From: Erinaceus europaeus
Taxonomy: Eukaryota > Chordata > Mammalia > Eulipotyphla > Erinaceidae
Assembly (NCBI RefSeq): GCF_950295315.1
Contig: NC_080171.1
Location: 92,489,516 to 92,553,515 of the forward strand
Length of the DNA: 64,000 nt
Direction: 5' to 3'
Below, piece after piece: positions 10,616 through 20,654 of the stretch. The position numbers and the translations under genes were made by a program. How positions within the stretch are numbered: the stretch's first letter is position 1; every line of letters begins with the position of its first letter. A model generated the notes under the pieces. The model worked only from the letters and a program-made list of their open reading frames with translations, made no database searches and was not told the DNA's origin.

Positions 10616-11704
10616 CTTCTCATAGTTGGTTTTTACTAGTAGCAAGTTCTGGCAAACTTGGAGATGACCTGGCCCTTCTGTATCTGAGGACATTGGCTCA
10701 AAGAGATTCAGTCAAGACCATCCAGGTAGCAAGGAGCAGGACAAGAGTAGGATAGTGATTCTAGAGTCCTTGTTCTTTTAAGTGGGGCCTGGTAGGGGGA
10801 AGGGGGTATTATAAGGAGAGACTCAAAGAGTGCATGAAGGCAAGATGTGCACTTTCGATACTGACTTGAGGCCCTTACCTGAGATACCTCCCCACCTCTA
10901 GTTCTACTCACCATCCTTGGTCTCTGCTCCTTGGCTGGGACCTTTGGGTCTCCACCTGCTTGGGAGGCTGGCCATAGAAATCAAGGTCAAGGGTGAGTGT
11001 GAGGGTCAGTGCTCTGTTTGTATACAGGACCTGGGCACATGCTGGGGTTTGCCTTTGGGTTTGCTAATGGCTCTTGAGCCTACTGAATGCAAAACACAAT
11101 GCCTGAGGCTCTTTCATTTTTCCCAGACAACCCATAGGGAAGGATTCATCACCCCATTTTACAGAGAAAGAAATTCAAGTGCCTTGAAACAGCCATCAGC
11201 CTTCACTCCTTGGTGACAGAGATTTGGGCTCTATCCAGTATCAACCTGAGCTTTGTCTTGTGCTCCTCTGGACAAAAGGTTGTGTTGCTTTCACTCTATT
11301 TGTCATTCTTGTTATCCTATGCTCCTTGGCCCAAGCTTTTGGACTCCCAGTGCCCTGCATCTGTCCCCTTTGTGTGCTGACTGCAGGGTGCAAGCTGACA
11401 CCCAGACCAGAGGCTCCTGCTTTGACCAGAGATCAGCAGGGAGGAAGTTTTGCTGGTGAGGCTCGGGGAGGAGATGGGCTTCATTTGGAGCTGAAAGTAG
11501 GAGGGAAATGATACCATCTCCTTGCCCATAATCATTGTCTCCTTATGGCCATTACTGACCTTGGGAACCTCTAGCACCCCTAGGAGATCCTGGTGAAAGA
11601 TGAACTCCATCCCCAAGTAGGCAGGAGACCTCGGTGCACAGTTTATCTTTTGCTTTTTCAGTCAGAGTCCTTGAGCCCTAGCATCCAAAAGGGTCTTTTT
11701 TTCC
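10616..11704. other. Unassigned upstream sequence with one MIR/L2-like patch
   Basis: No exon recognised. 11085-11205 (ACCCCATTTTACAGAGAAAG) is MIR/L2-like. The rest looks unique; an upstream 5' UTR exon of longer GSN transcripts cannot be excluded or shown. Confidence 0.45.
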
Positions 11705-12170
11705 CCTTTCATTTGTGATTAATAGTGGGTTACAATATTTTAAGGTTATAATGTATATCATTCCACACCGTGCTCACTACCACAGTTCTGTGTCCCCACC
11801 TTCCCGCCTCTCGAAGATAACCACCCAGAGCATGGCCCAATGGGTCTTAAGTGATAGGCTGGTTATCTTATTACCTGAGTCCTTTTGGCTGAGTTACTAC
11901 TGGGTGACTCATTACCTTTCTGGAGGAGGGAGAAGGAAATCAGCATTTTAAAACCTGAATTTACCATAAATTATAATTGCATGATAACATTTTTGAAGTT
12001 TCAGGCGTGCATCACTAAGAATTGGTGTTTGTATAGACTGCATCAGGTTCATGACTAAAATTCTGATTCTATCCTTCACTACATGTTTTATTTCCTTTAC
12101 CTAATTTACCCATCCCCCCAGCCACAAATTTGTTTTAGAGAATCTAAAAGTTTCTCTATGAAGCTAGCAC
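11705..12170 (-). mobile_element. Probable decayed L1 3' UTR fragment (antisense)
   Basis: GTGATTAATAGTGGGTTACA, CCACAGTTCTGTGTCCCCAC and TTTCAGGCGTGCATCACTAA resemble antisense L1 3' UTR text. Borders and subfamily are not determinable by eye. Confidence 0.4.
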
Positions 12171-12188
12171 TTAAAAAAAATCTTTTTT

Positions 12189-12456
12189 AGGGGCCAAGTA
12201 GTGGTGCAACTGATAAAGTGCACAAGTTACCATAAGTGAGGACCTGAGTTCAAGCCCTTGGTTCCCACCTGTAGGGGGAAGCTTAATGAGTGGTGGAGCA
12301 GGCAATGTCTGTCTCTCTTCCTCTTTACCTCTCTCTCACCCTATTTCTCCCTATCTTTATCATCATCATCATCATAATAATAAAAAAATAAATAAAATAA
12401 AAGGAAAAATTGCAGTCAGGAATAGTGGCACCAAGCCCCAGTAATAACTCTTCTGG

Positions 12457-12458
<2 letters not shown>
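12189..12458 (+). mobile_element. tRNA-derived SINE with 3' module
   Basis: AGGGGCCAAGTAGTGGTGCA head; CATCATCATCATCATAATAA; 3' module ACCAAGCCCCAGTAATAACT running into an AAAG repeat. Confidence 0.82.
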
Positions 12459-12510
<52 letters not shown>

Positions 12511-12511
12511 G
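12459..12511. repeat. (AAAG)n microsatellite
   Basis: Thirteen near-perfect AAAG units, evidently grown from the SINE tail. Confidence 0.95.
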
Positions 12512-12512
12512 A

Positions 12513-12722
12513 AGGGAGCCTGTTGGTGGCACAGCTGGTTAAGTGTACACAGTATAGTGTGTAAGGACCTGGGTTCAAGCCTCCAGTCCCTACTTGCAGA
12601 GGGAAAGCTCCACAAGTGATAAAGCAGGTCTGCAAGTGTCTCTCTGTCTCTCTCCCTCCCTATCTCCCTCTTCCCTCTAAATTTCTCTCTGTCCTATCAA
12701 ATAAAATAAAGTTTTTAAAAAA
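12513..12722 (+). mobile_element. tRNA-derived SINE, B/A-type
   Basis: GGAGCCTGTTGGTGGCACAG through CTCTGTCCTATCAAATAAAA. Confidence 0.85.
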
Positions 12723-12748
12723 GCACATCAAATATTCACAGAAGATTT

Positions 12749-12749
<1 letters not shown>

Positions 12750-12802
<53 letters not shown>
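12750..12802. repeat. (GT)n microsatellite
   Basis: About 52 bases of GT alternation. Confidence 0.95.
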
Positions 12803-12805
<3 letters not shown>

Positions 12806-13109
12806 GAGACAGAGAAGTCAAAACAAGAACTTTTCTTAGTTCTGGCAAAGTGTGGTGTTGGGAATTGAACCTGGGGCCTCTGAAGCCTCAGGCCTACAAG
12901 TTGGTGCACTAAGAGGCTTTGTCTCTAGCCTAAAAACAGCATCTCTGAAGTCATGGTCCAGGGATACTCCACATTTATGCAGGTCTCATTCAGTCCTCTC
13001 CATTTGCCTTGGAGAAAGGCATTTCTATGCCAACTATCTCAGTTTCCTGGTCAGTATCAGTGCTGCCTTAGTCTTTCTTACCCAGCCCCCCCCCCCGAAA
13101 CAATAACTG

Positions 13110-13292
13110 CTGCTTCCTTTGTACGTGTGTACCCTGTACCAAGCTCCAAATGCATGCCACCCTTCATTAAATTCTCACAGCTCCTGGAAGAAGGTATTCT
13201 AATCCGAGTTTCACAAGGGGAGGAAATTGAGATCCAGCTTGCTTGCTCACAGCCACATAGACTTGCAAATGGTGGGGCAGGGATTTGCCCCA
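13110..13292 (-). mobile_element. MIR/L2 fragment
   Basis: TTCATTAAATTCTCACAGCT, AGGAAATTGAGATCCAGCTT and TGGTGGGGCAGGGATTTGCC follow MIR/L2 text. The flanking 13293-13900 has no recognised feature. Confidence 0.65.
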
Positions 13293-14008
13293 GACTTTCC
13301 TGGCGGGAGCTCTCTCTACAGTCAATCCCAAGCAGGGGAACTGCCTCCCTTAGTTTCTGCTCTTTTTGGCTGGGATGGGAATGGGGGGCACCATAGAGAT
13401 AGTCCCTGTCTTCTTCAGTATCTACAGCTGGGTCCCTTCATTGACAGCTAGTTTGTGTCTTGGGCTCATCTGTGGGCATGCTGAGTGGTGCTGGAGGAGC
13501 CATGACAGAGTTGTTTACAGCAATTTGCAGCCCAGTCTGCTGGCCTGCCAAACCTCCCAGGGCCAATTTCCACCCTGGGGAGGCAGAATTCTGAAGTGAG
13601 TCCCGGCAGGAAGGGCACTGGCCAAATCTGGCTGCTTCCAGGGCACGGGGTTAGGAAGTCGTGGAGCCAGACACCCTGTCAATATCCTGCCCTGGCTGTC
13701 AGCACCAGGTGGGGTTGCCTCTGAAAGCTGGGAAAGAGCCAGTGACTTTGGTCCCTGGGATTGCTGGCCTCTGGGAGGTGGCCTCGGCCAAGCCCCACTT
13801 GCCTTCTCCCTGACAGCTGGCCACACCCAGGACAGACAGCCAGGGCAAGGCTCCAGCTGGCATTTTAGGGAGCCCTATTATGTCATGGACACTCAGACCT
13901 TTGTGCTGGCTGAGCCAAGACCTAGGTTCTAGGTCTGCTCTGCTAGGTACTTGCTGTTGGACTCTGAGAAGTCATGCTTTTGTTCTTGGTATCATCATCT
14001 ACTAAGAG

Positions 14009-14165
14009 CATGGACTGAGTTGGGAAGGTAGTTCAACCTGTTAGAGTACCTACCAGCTTGCATGCCTGAAGCCCCAAGGCCCATTTCCAATCCCATGTAT
14101 CACTATATGCCAGAACTGAATAGCATCCTCTCTTTCTAAGTAATGAAATAAATGAATCTTGAAAT
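14009..14165 (+). mobile_element. tRNA-derived SINE, C/F-type
   Basis: GGGAAGGTAGTTCAACCTGT, ATGCCTGAAGCCCCAAGGCC, tail AATGAAATAAATGAA. Confidence 0.6.
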
Positions 14166-14300
14166 GGACAGAGAACCAAAGAGTAAATGAACTAATGAAC
14201 ACAGTTGCCAATTAGCCCTCCTCTGTGTCACATGCTTCCACAGACAGTTTTGCTCCCAAGATCATAATCATCTTCTACCTGGGCATCATTATCTTTATTT

Positions 14301-14643
14301 TAATTAATTGATTAGTTAATTAATTAATTTTCTGCCTCCAGGATTATCACTGGGGCTTGGTGCCTGTACTACAAATCCACTGCTCCTGGAGGCCATCTTT
14401 TTTCCATTATTGTTGTTGTTGCTGTTATTGTTGTTGTTGCTGCTGCTGTTGTTTTTGTTGGATAGAACAGAGAGAAATGGGGAGAGGAGGGGAAGACAGA
14501 GAGGAAGAGAGAAAGATAGACACCTACAGACCTGCTTCACCGCTTGTGAAACAACCCCCTTGCTGATGGGGACTCGGGCTTTGGAACTGGGATCCTTGCC
14601 CTGGTCCTTGTGCTTAACCTGTTGTGCTACTGCCCCAACCCCC
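14301..14643 (-). mobile_element. tRNA-derived SINE, A-type with 3' module
   Basis: GCCTCCAGGATTATCACTGG module, a TTG/CTG-rich tract, and a full A-type body. Target duplication TCATTATCTTTATTT at 14286-14300 and 14644-14658 inside a MIR/L2-like sequence that resumes after it. Confidence 0.92.
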
Positions 14644-14741
14644 TCATTATCTTTATTTACAGATGACTCCATGAGGCTCCAAGAAGGAAAATAACTTGCT
14701 GTAGGTCACACAGCCCAGACTTGAGCCTAGGAATCTCATTG

Positions 14742-14840
14742 TGGGACAGTGGGTATATCTCAGCAGTAGAGTATATAATTTGCATGCATGAAATTCTGGG
14801 TTCAATTCCTGATACCCCCAAATAAAAAATAAATAAAAGA
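14742..14840 (+). mobile_element. tRNA-derived SINE, short C-type
   Basis: AGCAGTAGAGTATATAATTT, TGGGTTCAATTCCTGATACC, tail AAATAAATAAAAG. Confidence 0.6.
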
Positions 14841-15063
14841 TGCAAGTAACATAAACAAAACCTCACAACATCCCTCTGGGAGTTGTATTATCTCTTCTAC
14901 AAAGTCATGTTCCCCTCATGTGGGGTACATGTGCAGAATGAAGGCCAGTAAACCTGAAGATCAGGCAAATAAACCTGAAGATTAAAAAAATGCTAACTTT
15001 GGTGGAACTTCTAATGTGTATCTAGTTTTGGGTTTTCTCATGGCTCCTTGAGTTAGATATCAT

Positions 15064-15265
15064 TTATTTATTTTTTTTGATCATCACTAGAATTTCACTG
15101 CCCTAGGCCAAATAATTTCAGATAGAAACAAAAAACCAGAGGGAGAGAGGGAAAAATACCATAGTACCAAAGTTGCCTCCAGTGCAGTGGGGTCTAGGAT
15201 TAAATCTGGGTGGTGTGCTCAGAAAAGCAGGTGCATTACTTAGGTGAGCTATCTTGCCAGCTCTG
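15064..15265 (-). mobile_element. tRNA-derived SINE, diverged
   Basis: Tail side TTATTTATTTTTTTTGATCA; head side GGTGAGCTATCTTGCCAGCT. Confidence 0.55.
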
Positions 15266-15659
15266 TTCAGTCCTCTGTTCAGTTTATAAATGAGGAAACT
15301 GAGGCCTGAGCAGATTCTGAAAAAGCATGTCTTTTCATGGACATAGGCCTCCTGAGATTTCAGTAAGGTCCTGCCAGTTTCGCTGGGTTTCATAACTGAC
15401 TTCTCTGTTTACTGACCATTGTCCTAGTTAGCCAAGCCCTGGGCCAGAGGGGTGGGTGCTCCCTGGAGGACCCAGAGAGCAACAGCCATGAGCCAGAAAG
15501 CAAACAAGCTGCAGAAAGGACTTCCCATGGGTGGCCAGATGCCTGGGAAATGAAGAACAACAGTGTTTGGGATGAAGAGAAAAGAACAGGGTGGTGTCTT
15601 TTTTAGGACTGGCCAAAGCCTTTTGTACATTGTGGTCCAGGGAAAAGGGTGAGGCCACC

Positions 15660-15965
15660 TCTCCAGTCTCTGTAACTTCCCTGGGAGGTCCAGAGAGTCA
15701 GGGAGACTAGCCTATGATCAGAGAGGAAGCAGGGCCTGCAGCTGGTTATGGGGGTCTTGGTTTAGTTACAAGGGAGGGGCATGGGCTATACAGCCACTTC
15801 CCGGGACAGATACTGGTAAGCTGCCTGTTGTGTGCCTGGTAATGGACAGGAGCCAGGACACTCAAGATCAGACATCAAGGGCTCTCAGAGATTGAGAAGG
15901 GAGGCGGCTAGCAGCAGTTCACAAATGGTGGCAGGACCAGGTCCTGTCCCAAGGCAATGAAACCC
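15660..15965. mobile_element. Possible L2 fragment
   Basis: CTGCCTGTTGTGTGCCTGGT then AATGGACAGGAGCCAGGACA resembles the L2 3' region. Weak. Confidence 0.4.
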
Positions 15966-16299
15966 TGCAGACCCTGTGCGACTTATGAGCGACACAGAAC
16001 ACGGGGACCACACTCCACACCCTCTATTTCATGATTACAGCCTAGGGAGCTTCCTCACATGTGCCTCCATCTGTCAAGTACTTGGGGGGACACAAAGGCT
16101 CCTCTGGTGTACCTCCTGCCACAGCCTGGGGGTGTGGTGGGGTCAGCTTCTCCAGGGACTACTGGCTACAAGGTCTGGCTGGGACTTGACTGGTGTAGCA
16201 AATTCAACCCTTTACCCTTAAAGGGCACTCATATTCCTAACCAGCCAGGATGGTGTCAGGAGGCCCATGAGCTCCATAAACAGGCTGCAGGGACTGGAA

Positions 16300-16440
16300 G
16301 TAAGCAGACTCATGTCTGAATCTCCACCATATCTCTGTCTGGCTGAGCAGCTCTGAGCAACTGACTAAACCTTGCTGAGTCTCAATTTCCCCAGCTGTCA
16401 AAAGTGAATTTAAAGCCAGTTTCTCCTGGTTCTTTATGGA
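16300..16440 (+). mobile_element. MIR fragment
   Basis: GAGCAACTGACTAAACCTTG then CTGAGTCTCAATTTCCCCAG is the conserved MIR core in order. Confidence 0.7.
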
Positions 16441-16759
16441 GACACAGTACTCCCTCCCTGTCTTCTCTTAGAGGCATCTGAGCGCAGAAGTGAAGTGATG
16501 TTCTTCTGGTAGCTGTGGCCTTCTGACAGTGTGGCCTCCTTCTGTAGGCCAAGGGGCTCTGGACTGTCTGATTCAGAACATGTAGCAGGCATGGTCCAGT
16601 GCCCCATTTTACAAATTGCTATGAGCCCTGAGGTTCAGAGACAATCAGTCTCTGGACATGATCACTGAGTCAATCGCTGAGAATGCCTGGTCTGGGGATG
16701 ATGCTTTAAGTCCTAGTCATGGGCTTCCCCTGTAGTTTGCACATGGATACCTTGAGGCC

Positions 16760-17080
16760 CAGAGTTGGCAGTCAGCTGAGGTAAAGAACAAACACCTCAT
16801 CACAGACCCCTGCAAGCGTCAACCCGGCTTTGACCTAGCACGTTATGATTGGACCCTCCTCAATCGCTATCGAACAGGCCATGGCCGGTGCGCCGCTATG
16901 TTCCATCGCTGGGGAGCCAGAGATGACCCGAACTGCCCCTGCGGCTACAGACAGACTATGTCCCACATAGTCAACGACTGCCACCTCTCCAGATTCAAAG
17001 GAGGTCTCGAAACTTTACATCAGGCTCAACCTGACGCTGTTGACTGGCTATGGAAGAAGGGCAAACGCTAGAAGAAGAGG
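16760..17080 (+). mobile_element. Second, 5'-truncated copy of the same LINE (3' terminal 0.32 kb)
   Basis: Begins within CAGAGTTGGCAGTCAG and ends CGCTAGAAGAAGA, the same terminus as the copy at 18001. Encodes KNKHLITDPCKRQPGFDLAR then GHGRCAAMFHRW, the CxC-H-C knuckle and, intact here, the last residues DAVDWLWKKGKR with stop TAG. By eye it differs from the other copy at about 8 positions plus a 2-base gap over roughly 310 bases. It sits inside an older MIR/L2-like sequence; target duplications are not obvious. Confidence 0.87.
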
Positions 17081-17639
17081 CTCACCCAGGAAGTCAGTGG
17101 CAGAGCCACAATTAGAACTGAGGCCTCTTCCTTTGCACCCAAAGGCCTGTCTTTTGCACCTAAGCCCTTCACTCCCCTGAAGTCAGACATCTTTCTTAAG
17201 GCAGGGAGCAGCATAAGGCCATGCTCCTCCCATTACAGTGTCCACATCACTGCCCAGTAAGGAGAGTCTCTGAGCTTTGGGACCCCCAAATGCAGGGGGT
17301 AGGACTACTCACAGGTCTCTGGTGCTGAGGATCTAGGTTCTAGAGCTATGTGACAGAAAACCCTGCTGGGACTTTGTGATCATTAACCTGGGGGCCAGTG
17401 ACCCTGAGCTAGTAGTCAGTGACCTCTAGGGCCAAGGCCAAACATCCCTCTGTTAATCACCAACTGGGTAAGCCAGGGTCACCCTATTCCAACAGAAGCT
17501 GTTCAACTGCTGGTTTGGATTCACTTGAGGGGCCAGCTAGTATGACAAGGAAATTTCTTCTCCCTACTTGTTCAGAGTTCCCAAATGTTTGATGAACAGG
17601 CATCACTTTATGTATATTTGTAAAAGGACTTTTTCCCAC

Positions 17640-17812
17640 TTTTTAAAAAAAATTAAAGATAAAAATAACTGTGTGTGTGTCTGTGTGTGTTTGTGTGTAC
17701 ACATGCATATGTGTGGTGGTGGTACAGAGCACCATTCTTGCATATGCTGTGTTGGGGATTGAACCCAAGGTCTCAGGCATGCAAGTCCTATACTCTATCT
17801 GATGATAGTCAC
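17640..17812 (-). mobile_element. tRNA-derived SINE, C-type, with (TG)n
   Basis: AAATTAAAGATAAAAATAAC, a TG repeat (17671-17698), GTTGGGGATTGAACCCAAGG, head TACTCTATCTGATGA. Confidence 0.65.
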
Positions 17813-17844
17813 CCTGAATCAGGTTTTTAATGCAATTAAATGAA

Positions 17845-17985
17845 GCTGGGTGAGTGACATAGCTCACTTGGATAGTGCACTGCTTTTGATATATGCATGA
17901 CCCAGGTTCAAGTTCAGACCCCACCACATTGAAGGAAACTTCAGTGCTGTGGTCTCTCTCTTTCTCCTTGTCTCTGGCAAATAAA
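17845..17985 (+). mobile_element. tRNA-derived SINE, F-type
   Basis: GCTGGGTGAGTGACATAGCT, CCCAGGTTCAAGTTCAGACC, AACTTCAGTGCTGTGGTCTC, tail AAATAAA. The inverted LINE landed at its tail. Confidence 0.7.
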
Positions 17986-18000
17986 TCAGTATAGAGCAGT
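17986..18000. repeat. Target-site duplication, left copy, of the inverted LINE
   Basis: TCAGTATAGAGCAGT; identical to 19780-19794. It lies just after the tail of an older SINE. Confidence 0.9.
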
Positions 18001-19100
18001 TCTTCTTCTAGCGTTTGCTGTTCTTCCGTAGCCAGTCAACAGCGTCAGGTTGAGCCTGATGTAGTTTCGAGACCTCCTTTGAATCTGGAGAGGTGGCAGT
18101 CGTTGACTATGTGGGTCATAGTCTGTCTGGAGCCACAGGGGCAGTTCGGGTCATCTCTGGCTCCCCAGCGATGGAACATAGCGGCGCACCGGCCATGGCC
18201 TGTTCGATAGCGATTGAGGAGGGCCCAATCATAACGTGCTAGGTCAAAGCCGGGTTGACGCTTGCAGGGGTCTGTGATGAGGTGTTTGTTCTTTACCTCA
18301 TCTGACTGCCAACTCTGTTTCCAAGAGTCTGGAACAGAGAAGTTCAGTGTAGGCTTAGGGGACCAGATTGGGTGATGAGACGTCAAGCGTTGGACAGGGT
18401 GGGCAAAGATATCCGCGTATATTGGCAGGTCCGGTCGAGCGTAGACGTGGGAAATGAACTTAGATGATGCCGCATCCCGACAAATATCTGGCGGGGCGAT
18501 GTTGCTAAGAACTGGCAGCCATGGAACCGGGGTGGAATGGATGGTTCCAGAAATGATCCTCATGGAGGAGTATAATTTGGAATCGACCAAGTGGACATGG
18601 GGGCTACAGAACCATACTGGGGCACAGTATTCTGCAGTGGAATAGCATAATACCAGAGATGATGATCGTAGTGTGGAAGCGCTCGTGCCCCATGAGGAGC
18701 TGGCCAGTCTTGCAATGATGTTATTCCTCGCGCCCACCTTTGCTGCAGTTTTTATGAGATGTTCGTGAAATGACAGAGTGCGATTGAGAGTAACGCCAAG
18801 ATAGACTGGGTGGGCGTCATGCCGGATTCTCATATCGCCAAGCTGCACATTTAGCTCACGCGAGGCCGAGGCATGGTGTAGATGGAAAACAGATGATACC
18901 GTTTTTGCAGTGCTAGGGATTAGTCGCCATTTTTTACAGTAATCAGATATCAGAGACATGTCTTTCGTGAGTGTTTCCTCGAGGATGTTGAACTTTGATG
19001 CCTGAGTTGCACAGCAGATGTCATCGGCGTAGATGAACTTCCTTGAAGAAGTTTCTGGGAGGTCATTGATGTAAATATTGATTAGTCGATGAAGCTGCTC
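18001..19100 (-). pseudogene. RT fragment of the LINE: YADD palm to C-terminal zinc-knuckle-like end
   Basis: Open on the minus strand from the LINIYINDLP segment through FIYADDICC to the GHGRCAAMFHRWGARDDPNC tail, about 345 codons without a stop. A 2-base loss near 18058-18062, relative to the copy at 16760, then shifts the frame just before the end. Fingers and most of the palm are missing, so it cannot be active. Code quality this high implies a young insertion. Confidence 0.85.
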
Positions 19101-19779
19101 GATTCACCATCAGTGGATTCGATTTAATATGCTATAATCTCCATCCTAAACACGGCCGAGCCATCTACGCCAAATCGTGTCTTGCGGACATTTACCATAC
19201 GGCCTCTTCGACCTTCTACGACTCCATTACTATTGGAACTATTCAGCTCGTCAATGTATATAAGCCTCCCAGTGCCTCATGGGATAATGAGGTCCTGCCT
19301 AGCCCGAATCACCCAGCCGTTTACGTTGGAGACTTTAATAGTCATCACCAAGACTGGGGATATTCCTCCACTCGTGCTGACGGCTCTATCTTAGCCGACT
19401 GGGCTTCAGCGAATGACCTCTCCCTATTATACGAACCCAAACAGCCAGGCTCTTTTCACAGTGCTAGATGGAATAAAGACTCGTCACCCGACCTGTGCTG
19501 AATTAGCACAGTCAACGGCCAAGCCTTTCCCGCTACGAGACAAGTTCTCAAGATCTTCCCGCACAGTCATCACCACCCAGCTATCATCCACATTGGTCTC
19601 CAGCTCCCACTGATTCTATGCTCGGAGAAACTAAGATGGAACTTTCGGAAAGCAAACTGGCGTCTGTTCAGTGATCTTACCAACAAATCTGTTCCTGCAA
19701 TTCCAATGAACTCTATCCCCTCTGAAGATTCCTACAGGCGCTTCCGCCAAGCCATCTTCAAAGCAGCTTCCCAAGCCAT
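19101..19779 (+). pseudogene. Endonuclease fragment of the LINE (inverted 5' part)
   Basis: Plus-strand frame beginning SGFDLICYNLHPKHGRAIYA, then LVNVYKPPSASW, the EEP-family catalytic segment VGDFNSHHQDWG, and PGSFHSARWNKDSSPDLC. One in-frame TGA near 19498-19500 replaces what is probably a tryptophan; the frame is otherwise open to QAIFKAASQAI at the insertion edge. This is the C-terminal half of an APE-type endonuclease plus the linker towards the RT. Confidence 0.83.
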
Positions 19780-19794
19780 TCAGTATAGAGCAGT
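19780..19794. repeat. Target-site duplication, right copy, of the inverted LINE
   Basis: TCAGTATAGAGCAGT; identical to 17986-18000, marking the 5' side of the insertion. Confidence 0.9.
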
Positions 19795-19914
19795 GTACAC
19801 ATGTACATCTTTGAGTCCCAGTATCGTGCAAGCACCATGAATAGCACCACTGAGGAGCTCCATGGATGGTGGAGCAATGCTGTGATGTCCCTCCCTTTCC
19901 TTTTAAAATCAACT

Positions 19915-20150
19915 ATGACTGCCAATACCCATGTTCAGCGGCAAAGCAATTACAGAAGCCAGACCTTCCACCTTCTGCATCCCACAATGACCTTGGGTCC
20001 ATACTCCCAGAAGGATAAAGAATAGGAAAGCTATCAGTGGAGGGGATAGGATACAGAGATCTGGTAGTGGGAATTGTGTGGAGTTGTACCCCTCTTATCT
20101 TATGGTTTTGTCAGTGTCTCTTTTTTATAAATAAAAATAAAAAAATCAAG
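19915..20150 (+). mobile_element. L1-like LINE 3' end fragment (sense)
   Basis: Sense copy of the 3481/32813 family: GCAATTACAGAAGCCAGACC through TGGGAATTGTGTGGAGTTGT to an A-rich tail with AATAAAAATAAAAAA. Confidence 0.65.
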
Positions 20151-20301
20151 TATGAGAAAAATCAACCCAGGAAAACCCCTCAGCAGTGATATTGTGTAAA
20201 CATGCAGTCCTGAGTTCATTCCCTAGTGCCACAATAAACAAACAAAAAAAGCAGAACAAGTATATTGCATACACACCTATAAGTATAGTATATTGAACAC
20301 A

Positions 20302-20645
20302 CAGCCTTGATTAACACAGGTGTGAACTGCACATGTCCTTATATTAGAGCTTTTACTGTAAACAGATATCATAGAATTCTGGTACTGATAATGCAATCTA
20401 GTTTTGTAAATGTATTTTCTCTTCTCTCCTTATGATTTTCTTAATAACATTTTCTTTTCTCTAACTTACTGTATTGGGAGAATACATATATAATGTATAT
20501 GATATGCACAACCTGAGTGAAGTGACTATATATAAGATTTATATGCTATAAATCTTCCAGTCAACAGCAGGCTATTGATAATTAAGTTTTGGGGGAAGTC
20601 AAAATTATCCAAGGAATTAACTCCCACATTGTTCAAGGTCAACTG
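20302..20645. mobile_element. Tigger2-like DNA transposon fossil (TcMar, non-autonomous)
   Basis: Internal text TGTAAATGTATTTTCTCTTC, TTCTTAATAACATTTTCTTT and AAGTTTTGGGGGAAGTCAAA, with an end TTGTTCAAGGTCAACTG beside TA, matches the Tigger2a consensus as I remember it. The left end (CAGCCTTGATTAACACAGG) is the diverged opposite terminal repeat, also next to TA. Confidence 0.8.
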
Positions 20646-20654
20646 TAGTTTCAA

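Larger units (their letters stand above)
18001..19779 (-). mobile_element. Non-LTR retrotransposon (Jockey-group-like), 5'-inverted insertion
   Basis: A single insertion bounded by a perfect 15-bp duplication, TCAGTATAGAGCAGT (17986-18000 and 19780-19794). The minus-strand part (about 19100 to 18001) encodes the end of a reverse transcriptase: NIYINDLP, the catalytic FIYADDIC motif, YLGVTLNRTLSFHEHL, STAEYCAPVW, then a C-terminal knuckle CPCGSRQTMTHIV. The plus-strand part (about 19101-19779) encodes the end of an AP-type endonuclease including GDFNSHHQDWG. The two halves point in opposite directions, as expected from twin priming, with the middle of the RT deleted at the junction. The 3' end is the stop codon plus AAGAAGAA, with no poly(A). 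Motif style differs from L1 and suggests the Jockey/CR1 side of the LINE tree. Clade assignment is from memory of motifs. Confidence 0.88.

Noticed and set aside
12953..13396. 147-codon open frame in the upstream region
   Set aside because: Crosses a C-run and MIR/L2-like sequence; codon pattern unremarkable and no recognised domain.
18454..18645. Short plus-strand frame inside the LINE's RT region
   Set aside because: Shadow frame of the minus-strand RT coding sequence.
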